The notes below the pieces were generated by a model. It saw only the letters and a program-made list of their open reading frames with translations, was not told where the DNA came from and ran no database searches. Of a DNA stretch of 64,000 nucleotides, positions 43,351 to 51,680 are shown in pieces; the first letter of the stretch is position 1; each line of letters begins with the position of its first letter. The DNA is from a virus. The position numbers were made by a program, and so were the translations under genes. The stretch lies in IMG/VR virus record IMGVR_UViG_3300045902_000324, positions 1 to 64,000 of that record; one strand, 5' to 3'.

Positions 43351-46064
43351 CAAACGAAAACTAGATTCTGGGATCTGGACATATCCAAACCACCTGTGAT
43401 TGCTGCAATCACAGGCTGGCTGTTTACCCACAGCGAGGTGCGATTGTTAACATCAAGCACGGCGGCGCGACAGTAGTATGTTCCCCTGGTCAGATTCTCG
43501 AAACGACACTCATTGGTGCCTGCGGGCACTAGTCGAGTGTCCTGCCATACAATCCCATCGCGGGAATATTCAACATACACGCCGCGCAGGACGGACGCAC
43601 TGGCTCCAACAACCCATCGGATGATCAACGTGTACTGCGGAGAAACAGACGGGTCAATCGCCTGTACAGCGATCGCCTGCCCCAAAACAGATTGAAGTGG
43701 TTCTACAACAGGTGGAATCGTAAACCGAGTTGGGGTCGGATCAATGGCTATATCATTCTCAATGGCAAGCCATTTGTTCGCATCGTACTGGATGCAGTTG
43801 ATGTCGATTTTTGTCGGGTCTTGCTGCGGGCGGACTGAGAGCACTCTAAACAGTTGAGCTTTCACCGAAGGCGACTGAATTACCCAATTCGATTCAGCCT
43901 GTGGGAGCTGCGAGAACGGCGGCCACACCTGTACCACATTTGACGTGACATTAACGCCGATCGTCCGGGTTTCGAGCAATCCGTTTGGCAACATGACAGA
44001 AAGCGTCATGCTCGTATTTACGGTGACTGTCGCGTCTAATCGAATCGTGTTAGAGTTAATAACTTGTCCGATCAACCCGCCATAGCGAACGTTGGCAAAG
44101 TTTGAGTCTGCGACTTGAATCACTTCACCGGGTCGGCAGTATGCAGCGTAGCTTCGAGCGGTGAAACTTAGCGATCGCGTTTCATTCTTCGAGCTGTACA
44201 GAATCCATCTACTATTTCTAATCGCTAGAGATCTTGAGGTGCACCCAAAAAAAGCAACCTCAACATCGCGGACACCATAGCGGTTGATCGCCTCAATATC
44301 CTCGACTACTTCCACAGCCCGTTGGTAATAGTCATTCGGGTCATTCCAGACACCTCTAACAATCGTATGCCGAGTGCGGACAGCCGTTGAGGAATAAACG
44401 AAATCCCCTACCACATCAGCCTGTGTGAACTGATGATGACTCACCGGAGTTGGACGATCTTGCCAGAACTTTACGGTACCCTCCGCCCAGTATGCCCGCA
44501 TGTGGCACGCCGAGCAAAAGGCGTTGATTACATCCCACGCTTTTTCAGCGGAGGCGATTTGAGTGTTGCAGGAATATCGGCGCTCAGATCCGCCGAATCC
44601 CGTAGGTACATACCCATTGTTATAAACAGACGCATCATACAGATCCCACTTGTCGATTAAAGAGTCATCCAAGTATCGACCCAGCCCATAGCGCCGATTT
44701 GTCAAAATGTCGAACAGTTGCCAAACCGGGTCACTGGTGGCTGTTGCAGGTGTATAGAAATTGCCGTCCCACACGCCTGAGAAGTTCAGCCCGCGATCGC
44801 CTGCGACAATAGCATTCGTGGGAATCCGAACACGCCGTCCACCAACTCGATACTGACGAGACGGGATCGAGCTGAACTGGTCTGGGCTAAACTGAAGCCC
44901 GATATACGCTGTATACGGATAATTCAACTTATTGGTCGTGACCTCGGTATAGCTAATCCACCGAACCACCTGAATTGTGCGAGACGAGTTGGAATCACTT
45001 GAAATACGCCTCAGTCGGATCTGAAAATTGCCGACCGTACCAGACTGGTTGTTTACCTTGAAAGCGTGCTCAAACTCAGTCAGTCCACTAAACTTAGCTT
45101 TCAGATTTTTTCTGTAGCGAACTGTCCAGGGCGCGATGCCCTGCTTTATTTCGATCTGGTACTCTACGTTCGTCCCCTTTACATCTCCATCCTCCTCATA
45201 CTTCACGAGTTGGATGCCCAGGCGAACACGTATGACATCACACTCCGTGTTCACAAATGCGCGAGTCGCTGGGCCGGACGCATTCTTGATTTCAATATTT
45301 ACAAAAGTCTCATTGCTGATCTCAACTCCTTCGTCTGAGATAATCTGCTGCGTTGCGTTCCCGCGCCGGAACTTATACCGGAAGCCCACAAAGTTGAGTG
45401 AGTTATTTGGGTTCTGGACAGGCGTCTCAGATAGATAAATCCCTTTACGAGCACCAATCAGCCCTTCAATCGGGCCCTCTGAAACAGCCTCCAAGACGTA
45501 CGCTCTTGAGGTCGATCGCCCGTCGTCATCGGCCTCCTTTGGGCTGGACGCATTTTTTCCGCCGCCTCCGTTGTGAACACGCAGCCCATGTTCGCCAACC
45601 AGGAAGCTGTGGTAGTTCTCAACTCGCAGATTCCATACGGGTGCCACGCCACGCAGTCTAGATCGCTCCAGAGGTCTAACCAGGTTTTCTCTATCAAATA
45701 GCGCAGCGTCTCGGCCAAGCTTGCCTATCTCCTGAAACGCCCCGCCATCGGTCAGAAACCAGTGGATCGGAGTTGCTGCTATGGTGCCGCCCCAGTAATC
45801 GTACTCCCACACCTCGTGGTTTCCGTGGAACTCTAGCGTTGCTTTGGCTACATGCAAATCGCCTTTTGAGTCAAACGCTGATACCCATGTACCCTCCGCC
45901 ACATCCTGGATTTCTACAGTGCCATCTAGCGTGTGGATTAGCGTGCCGGACGGGAAACACCCCCCGCCTGATCCAAAAACAAGCCCGTCCACATGGCTTG
46001 ACGGGATGGATGCAACAGCCTTAGTGCGGCGACGCCTAACCTTCGTCATCGGAATCATCCTCAA
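43350..46064 (-). CDS. tail tip protein J with an inserted Hint domain
   Basis: 904 residues. After the Hint insert (36-165) the chain resumes with KNASSPKEADDDGRSTS, YVLEAVSEGPIEGLIG and later WQLFDILTNRRYGLGRYLDD, matching the lambda gpJ family; the C-terminus has fibronectin-III-like beta sequence. Shorter than lambda gpJ (1132). The N-terminal 35 residues are basic and Ser/Gly-rich. ATG 46064 overlaps gpI; internal ATGs at 46058 and 46049 are also possible. Tail tip and host recognition hub. Confidence 0.85.
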   Translation of the reverse strand: MRMIPMTKVRRRRTKAVASIPSSHVDGLVFGSGGGCFPSGTLIHTLDGTVEIQDVAEGTWVSAFDSKGDLHVAKATLEFHGNHEVWEYDYWGGTIAATPIHWFLTDGGAFQEIGKLGRDAALFDRENLVRPLERSRLRGVAPVWNLRVENYHSFLVGEHGLRVHNGGGGKNASSPKEADDDGRSTSRAYVLEAVSEGPIEGLIGARKGIYLSETPVQNPNNSLNFVGFRYKFRRGNATQQIISDEGVEISNETFVNIEIKNASGPATRAFVNTECDVIRVRLGIQLVKYEEDGDVKGTNVEYQIEIKQGIAPWTVRYRKNLKAKFSGLTEFEHAFKVNNQSGTVGNFQIRLRRISSDSNSSRTIQVVRWISYTEVTTNKLNYPYTAYIGLQFSPDQFSSIPSRQYRVGGRRVRIPTNAIVAGDRGLNFSGVWDGNFYTPATATSDPVWQLFDILTNRRYGLGRYLDDSLIDKWDLYDASVYNNGYVPTGFGGSERRYSCNTQIASAEKAWDVINAFCSACHMRAYWAEGTVKFWQDRPTPVSHHQFTQADVVGDFVYSSTAVRTRHTIVRGVWNDPNDYYQRAVEVVEDIEAINRYGVRDVEVAFFGCTSRSLAIRNSRWILYSSKNETRSLSFTARSYAAYCRPGEVIQVADSNFANVRYGGLIGQVINSNTIRLDATVTVNTSMTLSVMLPNGLLETRTIGVNVTSNVVQVWPPFSQLPQAESNWVIQSPSVKAQLFRVLSVRPQQDPTKIDINCIQYDANKWLAIENDIAIDPTPTRFTIPPVVEPLQSVLGQAIAVQAIDPSVSPQYTLIIRWVVGASASVLRGVYVEYSRDGIVWQDTRLVPAGTNECRFENLTRGTYYCRAAVLDVNNRTSLWVNSQPVIAAITGGLDMSRSQNLVFV
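45570..45959 (-). other. bacterial-intein-like Hint domain in gpJ
   Basis: Encodes gpJ residues 36-165. Begins CFPSGTLIHTLDG (Hint block A, nucleophile Cys36), has TPIHWFLTD (TxxH, block B) and ends YHSFLVGEHGLRVHN (blocks F/G). The next residue is Gly, not Cys/Ser/Thr, as in type A bacterial intein-like domains. 130 residues, too short for a homing endonuclease. Flanked by GSGGG and GGGGK. Confidence 0.85.
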
Positions 46065-46629
46065 TCATGTACGACCGGATCGAGGCACTGAGCACCTGAC
46101 TACCAACGAGCAGTTCTCCATACACGACTGGCAGACGACCCCCTTGAGTCGTCGTATTGACCCCGCCATTAAAAATTAACGATGGTTTGTTTTTTGCATC
46201 ATTCGGGTCAGGTGCTTTGGGCTGGTTAAACAGTTCCATGATGCCGGACAGTGCCAGACTACCCCCGATCAGTGCGACGGATGCCGCCGACAACCCCAGG
46301 AAGCCCACGCCAGTCGCACCCAAAACAACCAGACCGATTCCAAGCAAAATTTTGCCGAATGCCCCACCTCCACCCAATGGCGTTGGCGCTATCGTAATTG
46401 TCTGTTTTCCAGTCGGCATCGAGACGTGCTGTTGCTCAATAGCCCAATCCCCGACAGTAATCTGGAAACCTACCCCACGCTCATGCGCGACGACCATGTA
46501 GTTGCGAAATGTCGGGAACGCTGACTCAAGGGCCCTGATCGCTTCTTTCACCGATCCAACGTTTAATCGGATCTCAGAAATGAACCGATCTGCCAACTCA
46601 TCTTTCAACACAACAGTCACCATCGGCAT
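46036..46629 (-). CDS. tail assembly protein I-like
   Basis: 197 residues. The N-terminal ubiquitin-like half (GSVKEAIRALESAFPTFR) is followed by a Gly/Ala hydrophobic segment (GKILLGIGLVVLGATGVGFL) and a conserved-looking tail GGRLPVVYGELLVGSQVLS, as in lambda gpI. Between K and J, as in lambda. Confidence 0.8.
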   Translation of the reverse strand: MPMVTVVLKDELADRFISEIRLNVGSVKEAIRALESAFPTFRNYMVVAHERGVGFQITVGDWAIEQQHVSMPTGKQTITIAPTPLGGGGAFGKILLGIGLVVLGATGVGFLGLSAASVALIGGSLALSGIMELFNQPKAPDPNDAKNKPSLIFNGGVNTTTQGGRLPVVYGELLVGSQVLSASIRSYMIEDDSDDEG

Positions 46630-47456
46630 TACAAAAACGCCTCATGTCGAAAGGTAAACCGTGCAACCTCCTGCCAGTGCCCGCCGTACACTCTGGTTTC
46701 TGACAGGCGATCGCCGTTCAGCAAGTGCAGCAGCACCGGACGATCACCGACTTCCACAATCACGCCGCAGTGGTGCGGAATCTCTGACTCGATAGCCATG
46801 ATCGGTACGTCATACAGCCGCAACGGTTCAGTCGGATCGATTTCCACAAATCCGATCTGCGGCATATACTCTGTGAACGTGGCCCAGGCACCGCCACGTA
46901 GCTGGATAGCTGGCTCCGGTGCCCTATCAAAATCAGGCAGTTCAATATTTAAGAATCCACGGTAGAAATTCCGCAACAGCGTGTAGCAGTCCGCCCTCGC
47001 CCACACCCAGCGCCAGCCCAGGTAGAACTCTAAATCTGTTGGCTGCCCAATTCGGGGTTGCAGAGGAAACGGATTTAGCCCAGCAGGATCGTAAAAATCC
47101 CAAACCCTGTCCAACCTGTGGAACATGGCAATCGGATTCATCAACGCTCGTCCAGTGTTGATGTCCATGTAAGACAATTCAGCAGGCTGCGTTTCAAGCA
47201 CATGGCTGTGGTAAACCGATTGAACAGACATGCCGTTGTCAGACAATGCATCGTACGCCTTTCGGTCAAACGCAAAATAGTTGGCTGTGTCGCCAGCAAC
47301 GTTTTGGAGCGGCGCGACCGTAAGCATTCCAGACGGGTCAACGCAGACAGCACCACAGATTTCCTCATCTGGGTTTTCGTCAGCGAGTGCTTCAATCTGC
47401 AATCGGATTTCGGATGAGTAGGGCAACATCTGTGATGGGCGAAACACCCTAGACAT
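46629..47456 (-). CDS. tail assembly protein K-like (JAMM + NlpC/P60)
   Basis: 275 residues. N-terminal Mov34/JAMM: SVYHSHVLETQPAELSYMD gives H-x-H ... S-x-x-D. C-terminal NlpC/P60: DCYTLLRNFYRG with catalytic Cys and HHCGVIVEVG with His. Lambda gpK has the same pair. Needed for tail tip assembly and probably peptidoglycan cleavage. Confidence 0.85.
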   Translation of the reverse strand: MSRVFRPSQMLPYSSEIRLQIEALADENPDEEICGAVCVDPSGMLTVAPLQNVAGDTANYFAFDRKAYDALSDNGMSVQSVYHSHVLETQPAELSYMDINTGRALMNPIAMFHRLDRVWDFYDPAGLNPFPLQPRIGQPTDLEFYLGWRWVWARADCYTLLRNFYRGFLNIELPDFDRAPEPAIQLRGGAWATFTEYMPQIGFVEIDPTEPLRLYDVPIMAIESEIPHHCGVIVEVGDRPVLLHLLNGDRLSETRVYGGHWQEVARFTFRHEAFL

Positions 47457-47469
47457 TACCCAGCGGGCG

Positions 47470-48135
47470 CTAAAAACGTCTCAGTCCTGGGAAGCCGCCG
47501 AAAGGCAAAACTGAGTTTTTACCGAATCGTCTGGTGCAGGCTGTCACAGACTTTGAACAGTCATCCAGCGACGGGTCTAAGGTTCGCTTATTGTCCAAAG
47601 TGAAATACGTGGTGCCGACATAACTGCACTCAGCGGAGCGATACACCCACGGGCACTTTGTACCGCATGGTCGTCCCGGCACGGACTCGTCTACAAAGTC
47701 AATTGGTGCAGACAGCTCAAACTCCAGCATCTTTCCAGGGATCTCCTGAATACGCTGGCTGATTACATACAGTCCGTCCAGCCTCAATGCTGCGGGATCT
47801 GCGGTTGTCTCTGAGTCGAGATATCGTTTCAGCGTCCGATAGACAGCTAGTCTGGCACCCTCAAGCCCGTCATAGTAATAGACCAGGTTGGAAATACCTT
47901 TCGTCGTGTCATCCACACGCAGCTTTGGTCTGGCTAACGACCCTTCAGATGACATCTCTTCACCGGACAGTTCGCAATTTACTGGCGTGTATTGGACGCC
48001 GCCCATAACCACACCAACGCCAGCCGTAAAGTACGCCGTTTCTGCCAAGTTACGACGGTTGAAGTTTGTCATGCGAAACAGCGTCAGTACGGCATCATGT
48101 TCAAGCTGCTGAAGCGATGGGAAAAAAACTGTCAT
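47470..48135 (-). CDS. minor tail protein L-like (Fe-S cysteines)
   Basis: 221 residues. The C-terminal pattern CGTKCPWVYRSAECSY, DDCSKSVTACTRRFG and LPFGGFPG carries the Cys set that in lambda gpL binds an iron-sulfur cluster. Overlaps gpM by 4 nt. Confidence 0.85.
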   Translation of the reverse strand: MTVFFPSLQQLEHDAVLTLFRMTNFNRRNLAETAYFTAGVGVVMGGVQYTPVNCELSGEEMSSEGSLARPKLRVDDTTKGISNLVYYYDGLEGARLAVYRTLKRYLDSETTADPAALRLDGLYVISQRIQEIPGKMLEFELSAPIDFVDESVPGRPCGTKCPWVYRSAECSYVGTTYFTLDNKRTLDPSLDDCSKSVTACTRRFGKNSVLPFGGFPGLRRF

Positions 48136-48449
48136 GGTGCGGGGGACCTTTCAAATTCTGCGGAGAACCCCCACAGCCCGACGGTTCCGTACCACTGCCA
48201 GCGCCATTGCGTGCAGGTATATTGAGCGTTCTGAAAAACAAACCGTCTTCCGTCACGCTCGATTAGGAACGCCTGCACTTCCGTATATCGCGTCGTGTTG
48301 ATTTGCACGAACCAGGTACGATCCGTCCGGTTCACGTCATACAAAACCGGGCGCTGCTGGATTCCCTGAACTCGCGCCGATGGCGATCGCACTTTGGTGC
48401 GATAGCTGGACTCTCGTGCTATCGATATTGGGAATGTCGGGGGTGGCAT
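48132..48449 (-). CDS. minor tail protein M-like
   Basis: 105 residues from ATG 48449, close to lambda gpM (109). This start leaves a 9-bp palindrome between it and the endolysin start; the ORF start at 48488 would run through it. Ends TCTQWRWQWYGTVGLWGFSA, matching the gpM tail. First gene of the tail-tip operon. Confidence 0.75.
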   Translation of the reverse strand: MPPPTFPISIARESSYRTKVRSPSARVQGIQQRPVLYDVNRTDRTWFVQINTTRYTEVQAFLIERDGRRFVFQNAQYTCTQWRWQWYGTVGLWGFSAEFERSPAP

Positions 48450-48455
48450 TGCGTC

Positions 48456-48480
48456 GGGTATGGTCTTTTGAACCATACCC
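48456..48480. promoter_or_regulatory. divergent palindrome, two head-to-head late motifs
   Basis: GGGTATGGT - 7 nt - ACCATACCC, a perfect 9-bp inverted repeat located between the divergent gpM (48449) and endolysin (48489) starts. Each arm matches the late motif GGGYANNRTY. Confidence 0.65.
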
Positions 48481-48488
48481 ACACACAC

Positions 48489-49220
48489 ATGGAACCCTTC
48501 AACCTTCAGTCGGCAAAGCCATTAGCGTTTCTCTCACCGGAACAAATCACATGGGTTCAGCACCAACTAAAGCGAGGTGCATACCTGGAAAAAGTGGACG
48601 GCATCGTGGGGCCTGCCACACTGAACGCTCTAAAGTCGTTCAAATCTGATTTCTACCTTGAGCATCCAGAGTTGATCGGCAACACAACTCTCAAGGCTCT
48701 GTCTGAACTCGACCCACCGGATAAAGTCACTGAGCAAGCAACCGAGATTATTCTGACGGTGAACGCAGCCGCCGGATCTAGAACAGGTCGATCCGCCACA
48801 CTGCCGGGAGCTGGGCTGGTCTACGCAAACCAGTGGATCAGACCCGGCATCCCACTTACGTGGGGCGAAATGACTAAAGATATGACACGTCTCCCAACCG
48901 ACAAAACAGTAGTCGCCAACATTGTCAACTTTGCCGCCGCATTTGGACAGATTCGAGCCAAGTTTGGTTCTCCTATTGCAATCACGTCTGGGTATCGCCC
49001 AAAGGCAGTAAACGATGCGATCGGCGGAGCATCCAAATCTCAGCACGTACCTGGCAAGGCTGCGGACATCCGCCCAGCTAACGGCGAATTCGACAAGCTC
49101 TTAGCAGTTCTCAAATCAATTGATGCGGTCGGAGGCATTGGGCTAGGCGAGAAAGCTGGCGGGTTTCTCCACGCAGATACCAGGGAGAAGCGAGTCATTT
49201 TTCCATACGGTAGCCGCTGA
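48489..49220 (+). CDS. endolysin, M15 peptidase with peptidoglycan-binding domain
   Basis: 243 residues from ATG 48489. Residues 1-75 form a PG_binding_1 domain (KRGAYLEKVDGIVGPATLNA). C-terminal M15/VanY-type peptidase: ITSGYRPKAVNDA, SQHVPGKAADI (S-x-H-x6-D) and FLHADT (H-x-D) give the zinc ligands. Cuts wall peptides at lysis. Longer ORF start at 48303 overlaps gpM and is not supported. Confidence 0.85.
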   Translation: MEPFNLQSAKPLAFLSPEQITWVQHQLKRGAYLEKVDGIVGPATLNALKSFKSDFYLEHPELIGNTTLKALSELDPPDKVTEQATEIILTVNAAAGSRTGRSATLPGAGLVYANQWIRPGIPLTWGEMTKDMTRLPTDKTVVANIVNFAAAFGQIRAKFGSPIAITSGYRPKAVNDAIGGASKSQHVPGKAADIRPANGEFDKLLAVLKSIDAVGGIGLGEKAGGFLHADTREKRVIFPYGSR

Positions 49221-49435
49221 TGCACAAGACAATCACCGTCGAATGGATTTTTCACGGACTGGCGATCGCCATGCTGCTGCGCGGGTTCTTCTCTGGAGCC
49301 GACATGATGCAGGAGGCTACCACAGCAGGGGTCATCATCGCGCTAGGTCGAGGATTGCCAACCGAAAAGGTTGACCATGTACTCGACAAGTACGACCGTC
49401 CAATCTTTCCTAGCGACCCACCGGATGACGCCTGA
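49220..49435 (+). CDS. possible holin or lysis accessory
   Basis: 71 residues coupled to the endolysin stop (TGATG). One or two moderately hydrophobic segments (WIFHGLAIAMLLRGFF, TTAGVIIALG) and an acidic tail. Context suggests a holin-type role, but the membrane segments are weak. Confidence 0.45.
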   Translation: MHKTITVEWIFHGLAIAMLLRGFFSGADMMQEATTAGVIIALGRGLPTEKVDHVLDKYDRPIFPSDPPDDA

Positions 49436-49536
49436 ATCCAATTGGGAGAAATCCATTTTTAATTGGGAGAAATGCCAATAGCCAGGCATGACAGACCACA
49501 CTGTCAGCACGAATGACACACCCAATGACAGCCTAA

Positions 49537-49564
49537 AACCCTTGCCCACCAAGGGTTGTTTTTT
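49537..49564 (+). terminator. terminator of lysis genes, inside element 2
   Basis: AACCCTT / AAGGGTT stem followed by GTTTTTT. Mirrors the minus-strand terminator at 50036-50066. Confidence 0.75.
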
Positions 49565-50035
49565 ATCTGTCGAGAGTATCTGTCATGACCTGTCATGGTG
49601 CTGTCAGAGCGTGTCAGACAGGCTGGAAGTATTGATATATATAGCGTTTGGCGACCTGTCATGACTGTCTCGCAGTTTCACAATAAAGAAACGTGTAAAA
49701 AACGGCTGAAACAGGAGGAAAAGGGTTCAAATGTACTATCGCTGAGAGGGTCTGAGGTGCTGGCGGAAGCATCGGGAAACATAGAGGTGTCCACAGTCAA
49801 AAGAAAAGTGGAATGGAAAAGCCTTTCATATATTTCTCTAATTCTCTAGACCCATTTTTGAGTAGTACATTTGTATTTTTTATCCCTCTTTTAGCCCTCT
49901 CAGACACTATTTTTTTATTGCAAATGGGCGAGACAGTCATGACATGTGTCTCAACCCCTTGTGTGGTAACGGTTGTAGCCTGTCTGACTAGCTCGGACAC
50001 ACCCATGACAGGTCATGACAGATACTTTTTTGGAA

Positions 50036-50066
50036 TAAAAAAGAACCCTTGTATATCAAGGGTTCT
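50036..50066 (-). terminator. terminator of radC transcript, inside element 2
   Basis: Minus strand GAACCCTTG / CAAGGGTTC stem followed by TTTTTT. With its mirror copy it would stop both converging transcripts before the core of element 2. Confidence 0.8.
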
Positions 50067-50165
50067 AGCTGTCTCGCTCGTATGATGCGTGGTCTGACGG
50101 GTCTGCCTGTCACGCCTCTGTCAGGGCATTTCTCCCAATTAAAATCATATTTCTCCCAATTGGTT

Positions 50166-50864
50166 TTACTTGTTCCACAGATCTGCCTTTTCCTGTCTGA
50201 AGCTGTAAAACGTGTTTGCGCCAACTACGATGTGATCGAGCACTGGCAGATGCATTACCTTTGCTGCATCTAACATACGTTTTGTCAGTTCCACATCCTG
50301 TGGAGACGGGTCAGGGTTGCCAGAAGGGTGATTGTGCGCGATAACGCAGGACGCGCCGTTAGCCGATATAACAGCCTTAAACACTTGCTGGGGCGTGACA
50401 ATGCACTCATCAACCGATCCTTGGCTGACTGTTTTTATCGAGATCACGTCGTATTTTGTAGTCAATACGATAACCACGAGTTTTTCTGTGGTTGCGTGCG
50501 CCAGATCGTATTTGAGTAGCGCGTAAATCGATTCTGGGTTGTTGATCCTGATTTTTCCGGGGCTTGCAAGAAAAACCCGTTTTCCAAATTCTGTAGCAGC
50601 AAGTAGCCTAGTGGCCTGAGCGCCCGTTAAGCCCGCTGTGGTCAGCTCGTAGTGGGATGAGTTGCGGAAGCGTGCCCACGCCTGTTCCTGGTCGAATAAC
50701 CCAACGTTCAAGCAGATATTTTCGACGACAGAGGTTGCCGTTTCCACAGTGCAGCCAACAACGGCTGAAATTAGCTCTGCGATCGCCGTAGCCTGCGGTT
50801 CATGTTGGACACGCAAGGTCGTCCACTGGGACTGCGATGAATCTGCGACTCTCCAAAATGACAT
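50166..50864 (-). CDS. radC: RadC-like JAB-domain protein
   Basis: 232 residues from ATG 50864 with AGGAG 8 nt upstream; the ORF start at 50978 crosses the upstream terminator. C-terminal RadC/JAB domain with AHNHPSGNPDPSPQD (HxH ... S ... D) and VLDHIVVGANTFYSF. The N-terminal half is helical. Common on mobile elements; proposed recombination or antirestriction role, biochemical function unsettled. Confidence 0.85.
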   Translation of the reverse strand: MSFWRVADSSQSQWTTLRVQHEPQATAIAELISAVVGCTVETATSVVENICLNVGLFDQEQAWARFRNSSHYELTTAGLTGAQATRLLAATEFGKRVFLASPGKIRINNPESIYALLKYDLAHATTEKLVVIVLTTKYDVISIKTVSQGSVDECIVTPQQVFKAVISANGASCVIAHNHPSGNPDPSPQDVELTKRMLDAAKVMHLPVLDHIVVGANTFYSFRQEKADLWNK

Positions 50865-50895
50865 GACTGAACTCCTGAGTGACGAAATGGCTATC

Positions 50896-50920
50896 AAAAA
50901 GCCGCCCTTCGGAGGGCGGC
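50896..50920 (-). terminator. rho-independent terminator
   Basis: Minus strand GCCGCCCT / AGGGCGGC hairpin followed by TTTTT, just after the 50938-51159 gene. Confidence 0.85.
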
Positions 50921-50937
50921 GTGGTGAGCGGAGCGGA

Positions 50938-51159
50938 CTACGGCAGATAATCCTCGATAATCTCCAGCAACTCCTCATAAAGCCCTGGTTGCCGGATCAA
51001 ATTGACCAACACGCAGAAGTGTCTAACGTCCAGTGGACCTCGTTCAAAAGCGTTTTGAATGCGTCCCTGCCACTGGTTGGGGTACTCAAACATGCAACGA
51101 GCCGCCGCCGTAAAGGTGTCAAGTGCAGACGGGTCGTTGACGAGAGATTGAATAGACAA
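50938..51159 (-). CDS. small protein, possibly 5'-altered by IS insertion
   Basis: 73 residues from TTG 51159 (MSIQSLVNDPSALDTFTAAA). The frame stays open upstream into the left end of the insertion element at about 51175, so the original start may have been removed. Not recognised. Confidence 0.5.
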   Translation of the reverse strand: MSIQSLVNDPSALDTFTAAARCMFEYPNQWQGRIQNAFERGPLDVRHFCVLVNLIRQPGLYEELLEIIEDYLP

Positions 51160-51238
51160 CGAAGTCGCGTGTGTCCCTACCCTCAGCGAAGCGGGGTAGG
51201 GCTGTAAGCGAGGCTGTGTAGCGGAGCGGAGCAGCCAA

Positions 51239-51646
51239 TCAAGCTATAGGCGAGTCTTGAGCCTTAATGTATTCCTTAAGTTTCTCAATTGGCGCTCCAC
51301 CTGTTGAAGCCACATAGTAAGAGCCTGACCAGAAAGACTGTTTTGTGTACCACTTTGAGAACTCTTCAGAAAACTCTTTTTTGACCATGCGGCTAGTTGC
51401 CGCCTTGAGAGAACCTGCAACAGCGGCAATCGACTGTTTGGGATGAAAATCGACTAGCAGGTGAATATGATCCGCTTCTCCAGAACATTCCAACAATTCA
51501 CAGTCCATCGTTCTACAGACTTGCCAGCACATTTCTCTAATCCGTTCCAGCATTGCAGCAGTAATTGCTTTGCGCCTGTAATGGGTAACGAATACGAAGT
51601 GTAACCGCACACTAAAAACACTGTGTGAACCCTTCCTAGCCTTCAT
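51239..51646 (-). CDS. tnpA: Y1 (HUH) transposase TnpA
   Basis: 135 residues. HUH motif ADHIHLLVDF (H60, H62) and helix EKLKEYIKAQ with probable catalytic Tyr126. Full length for the IS200/IS605 family, so apparently intact. Acts on single-stranded DNA, which fits residence in a replication locus. Confidence 0.9.
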   Translation of the reverse strand: MKARKGSHSVFSVRLHFVFVTHYRRKAITAAMLERIREMCWQVCRTMDCELLECSGEADHIHLLVDFHPKQSIAAVAGSLKAATSRMVKKEFSEEFSKWYTKQSFWSGSYYVASTGGAPIEKLKEYIKAQDSPIA

Positions 51647-51680
51647 TGCAAATACCCCACCTGCAAGATATAATGCTCTT

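Larger units (their letters stand above)
49438..50163. repeat. palindromic element 2 (726 bp, exact register)
   Basis: Gene-free block between convergent genes. Paired segments sharing one symmetry axis (sum 99601, centre 49800.5): 49438-49452/50149-50163, 49459-49476/50125-50142, 49576-49598/50003-50025, 49658-49673/49928-49943, 49728-49737/49864-49873. Contains CCAATTGGGAGAAAT, TGTCATGACC and ACTGTCTCGC boxes, the last two also in element 1. Possible origin, centromere or site for genome resolution. Confidence 0.85.

Noticed and set aside
45570-45959. Homing-endonuclease intein in gpJ
   Set aside because: Only 130 residues, no endonuclease domain, and +1 residue is Gly instead of Cys/Ser/Thr; a bacterial-intein-like domain fits better.
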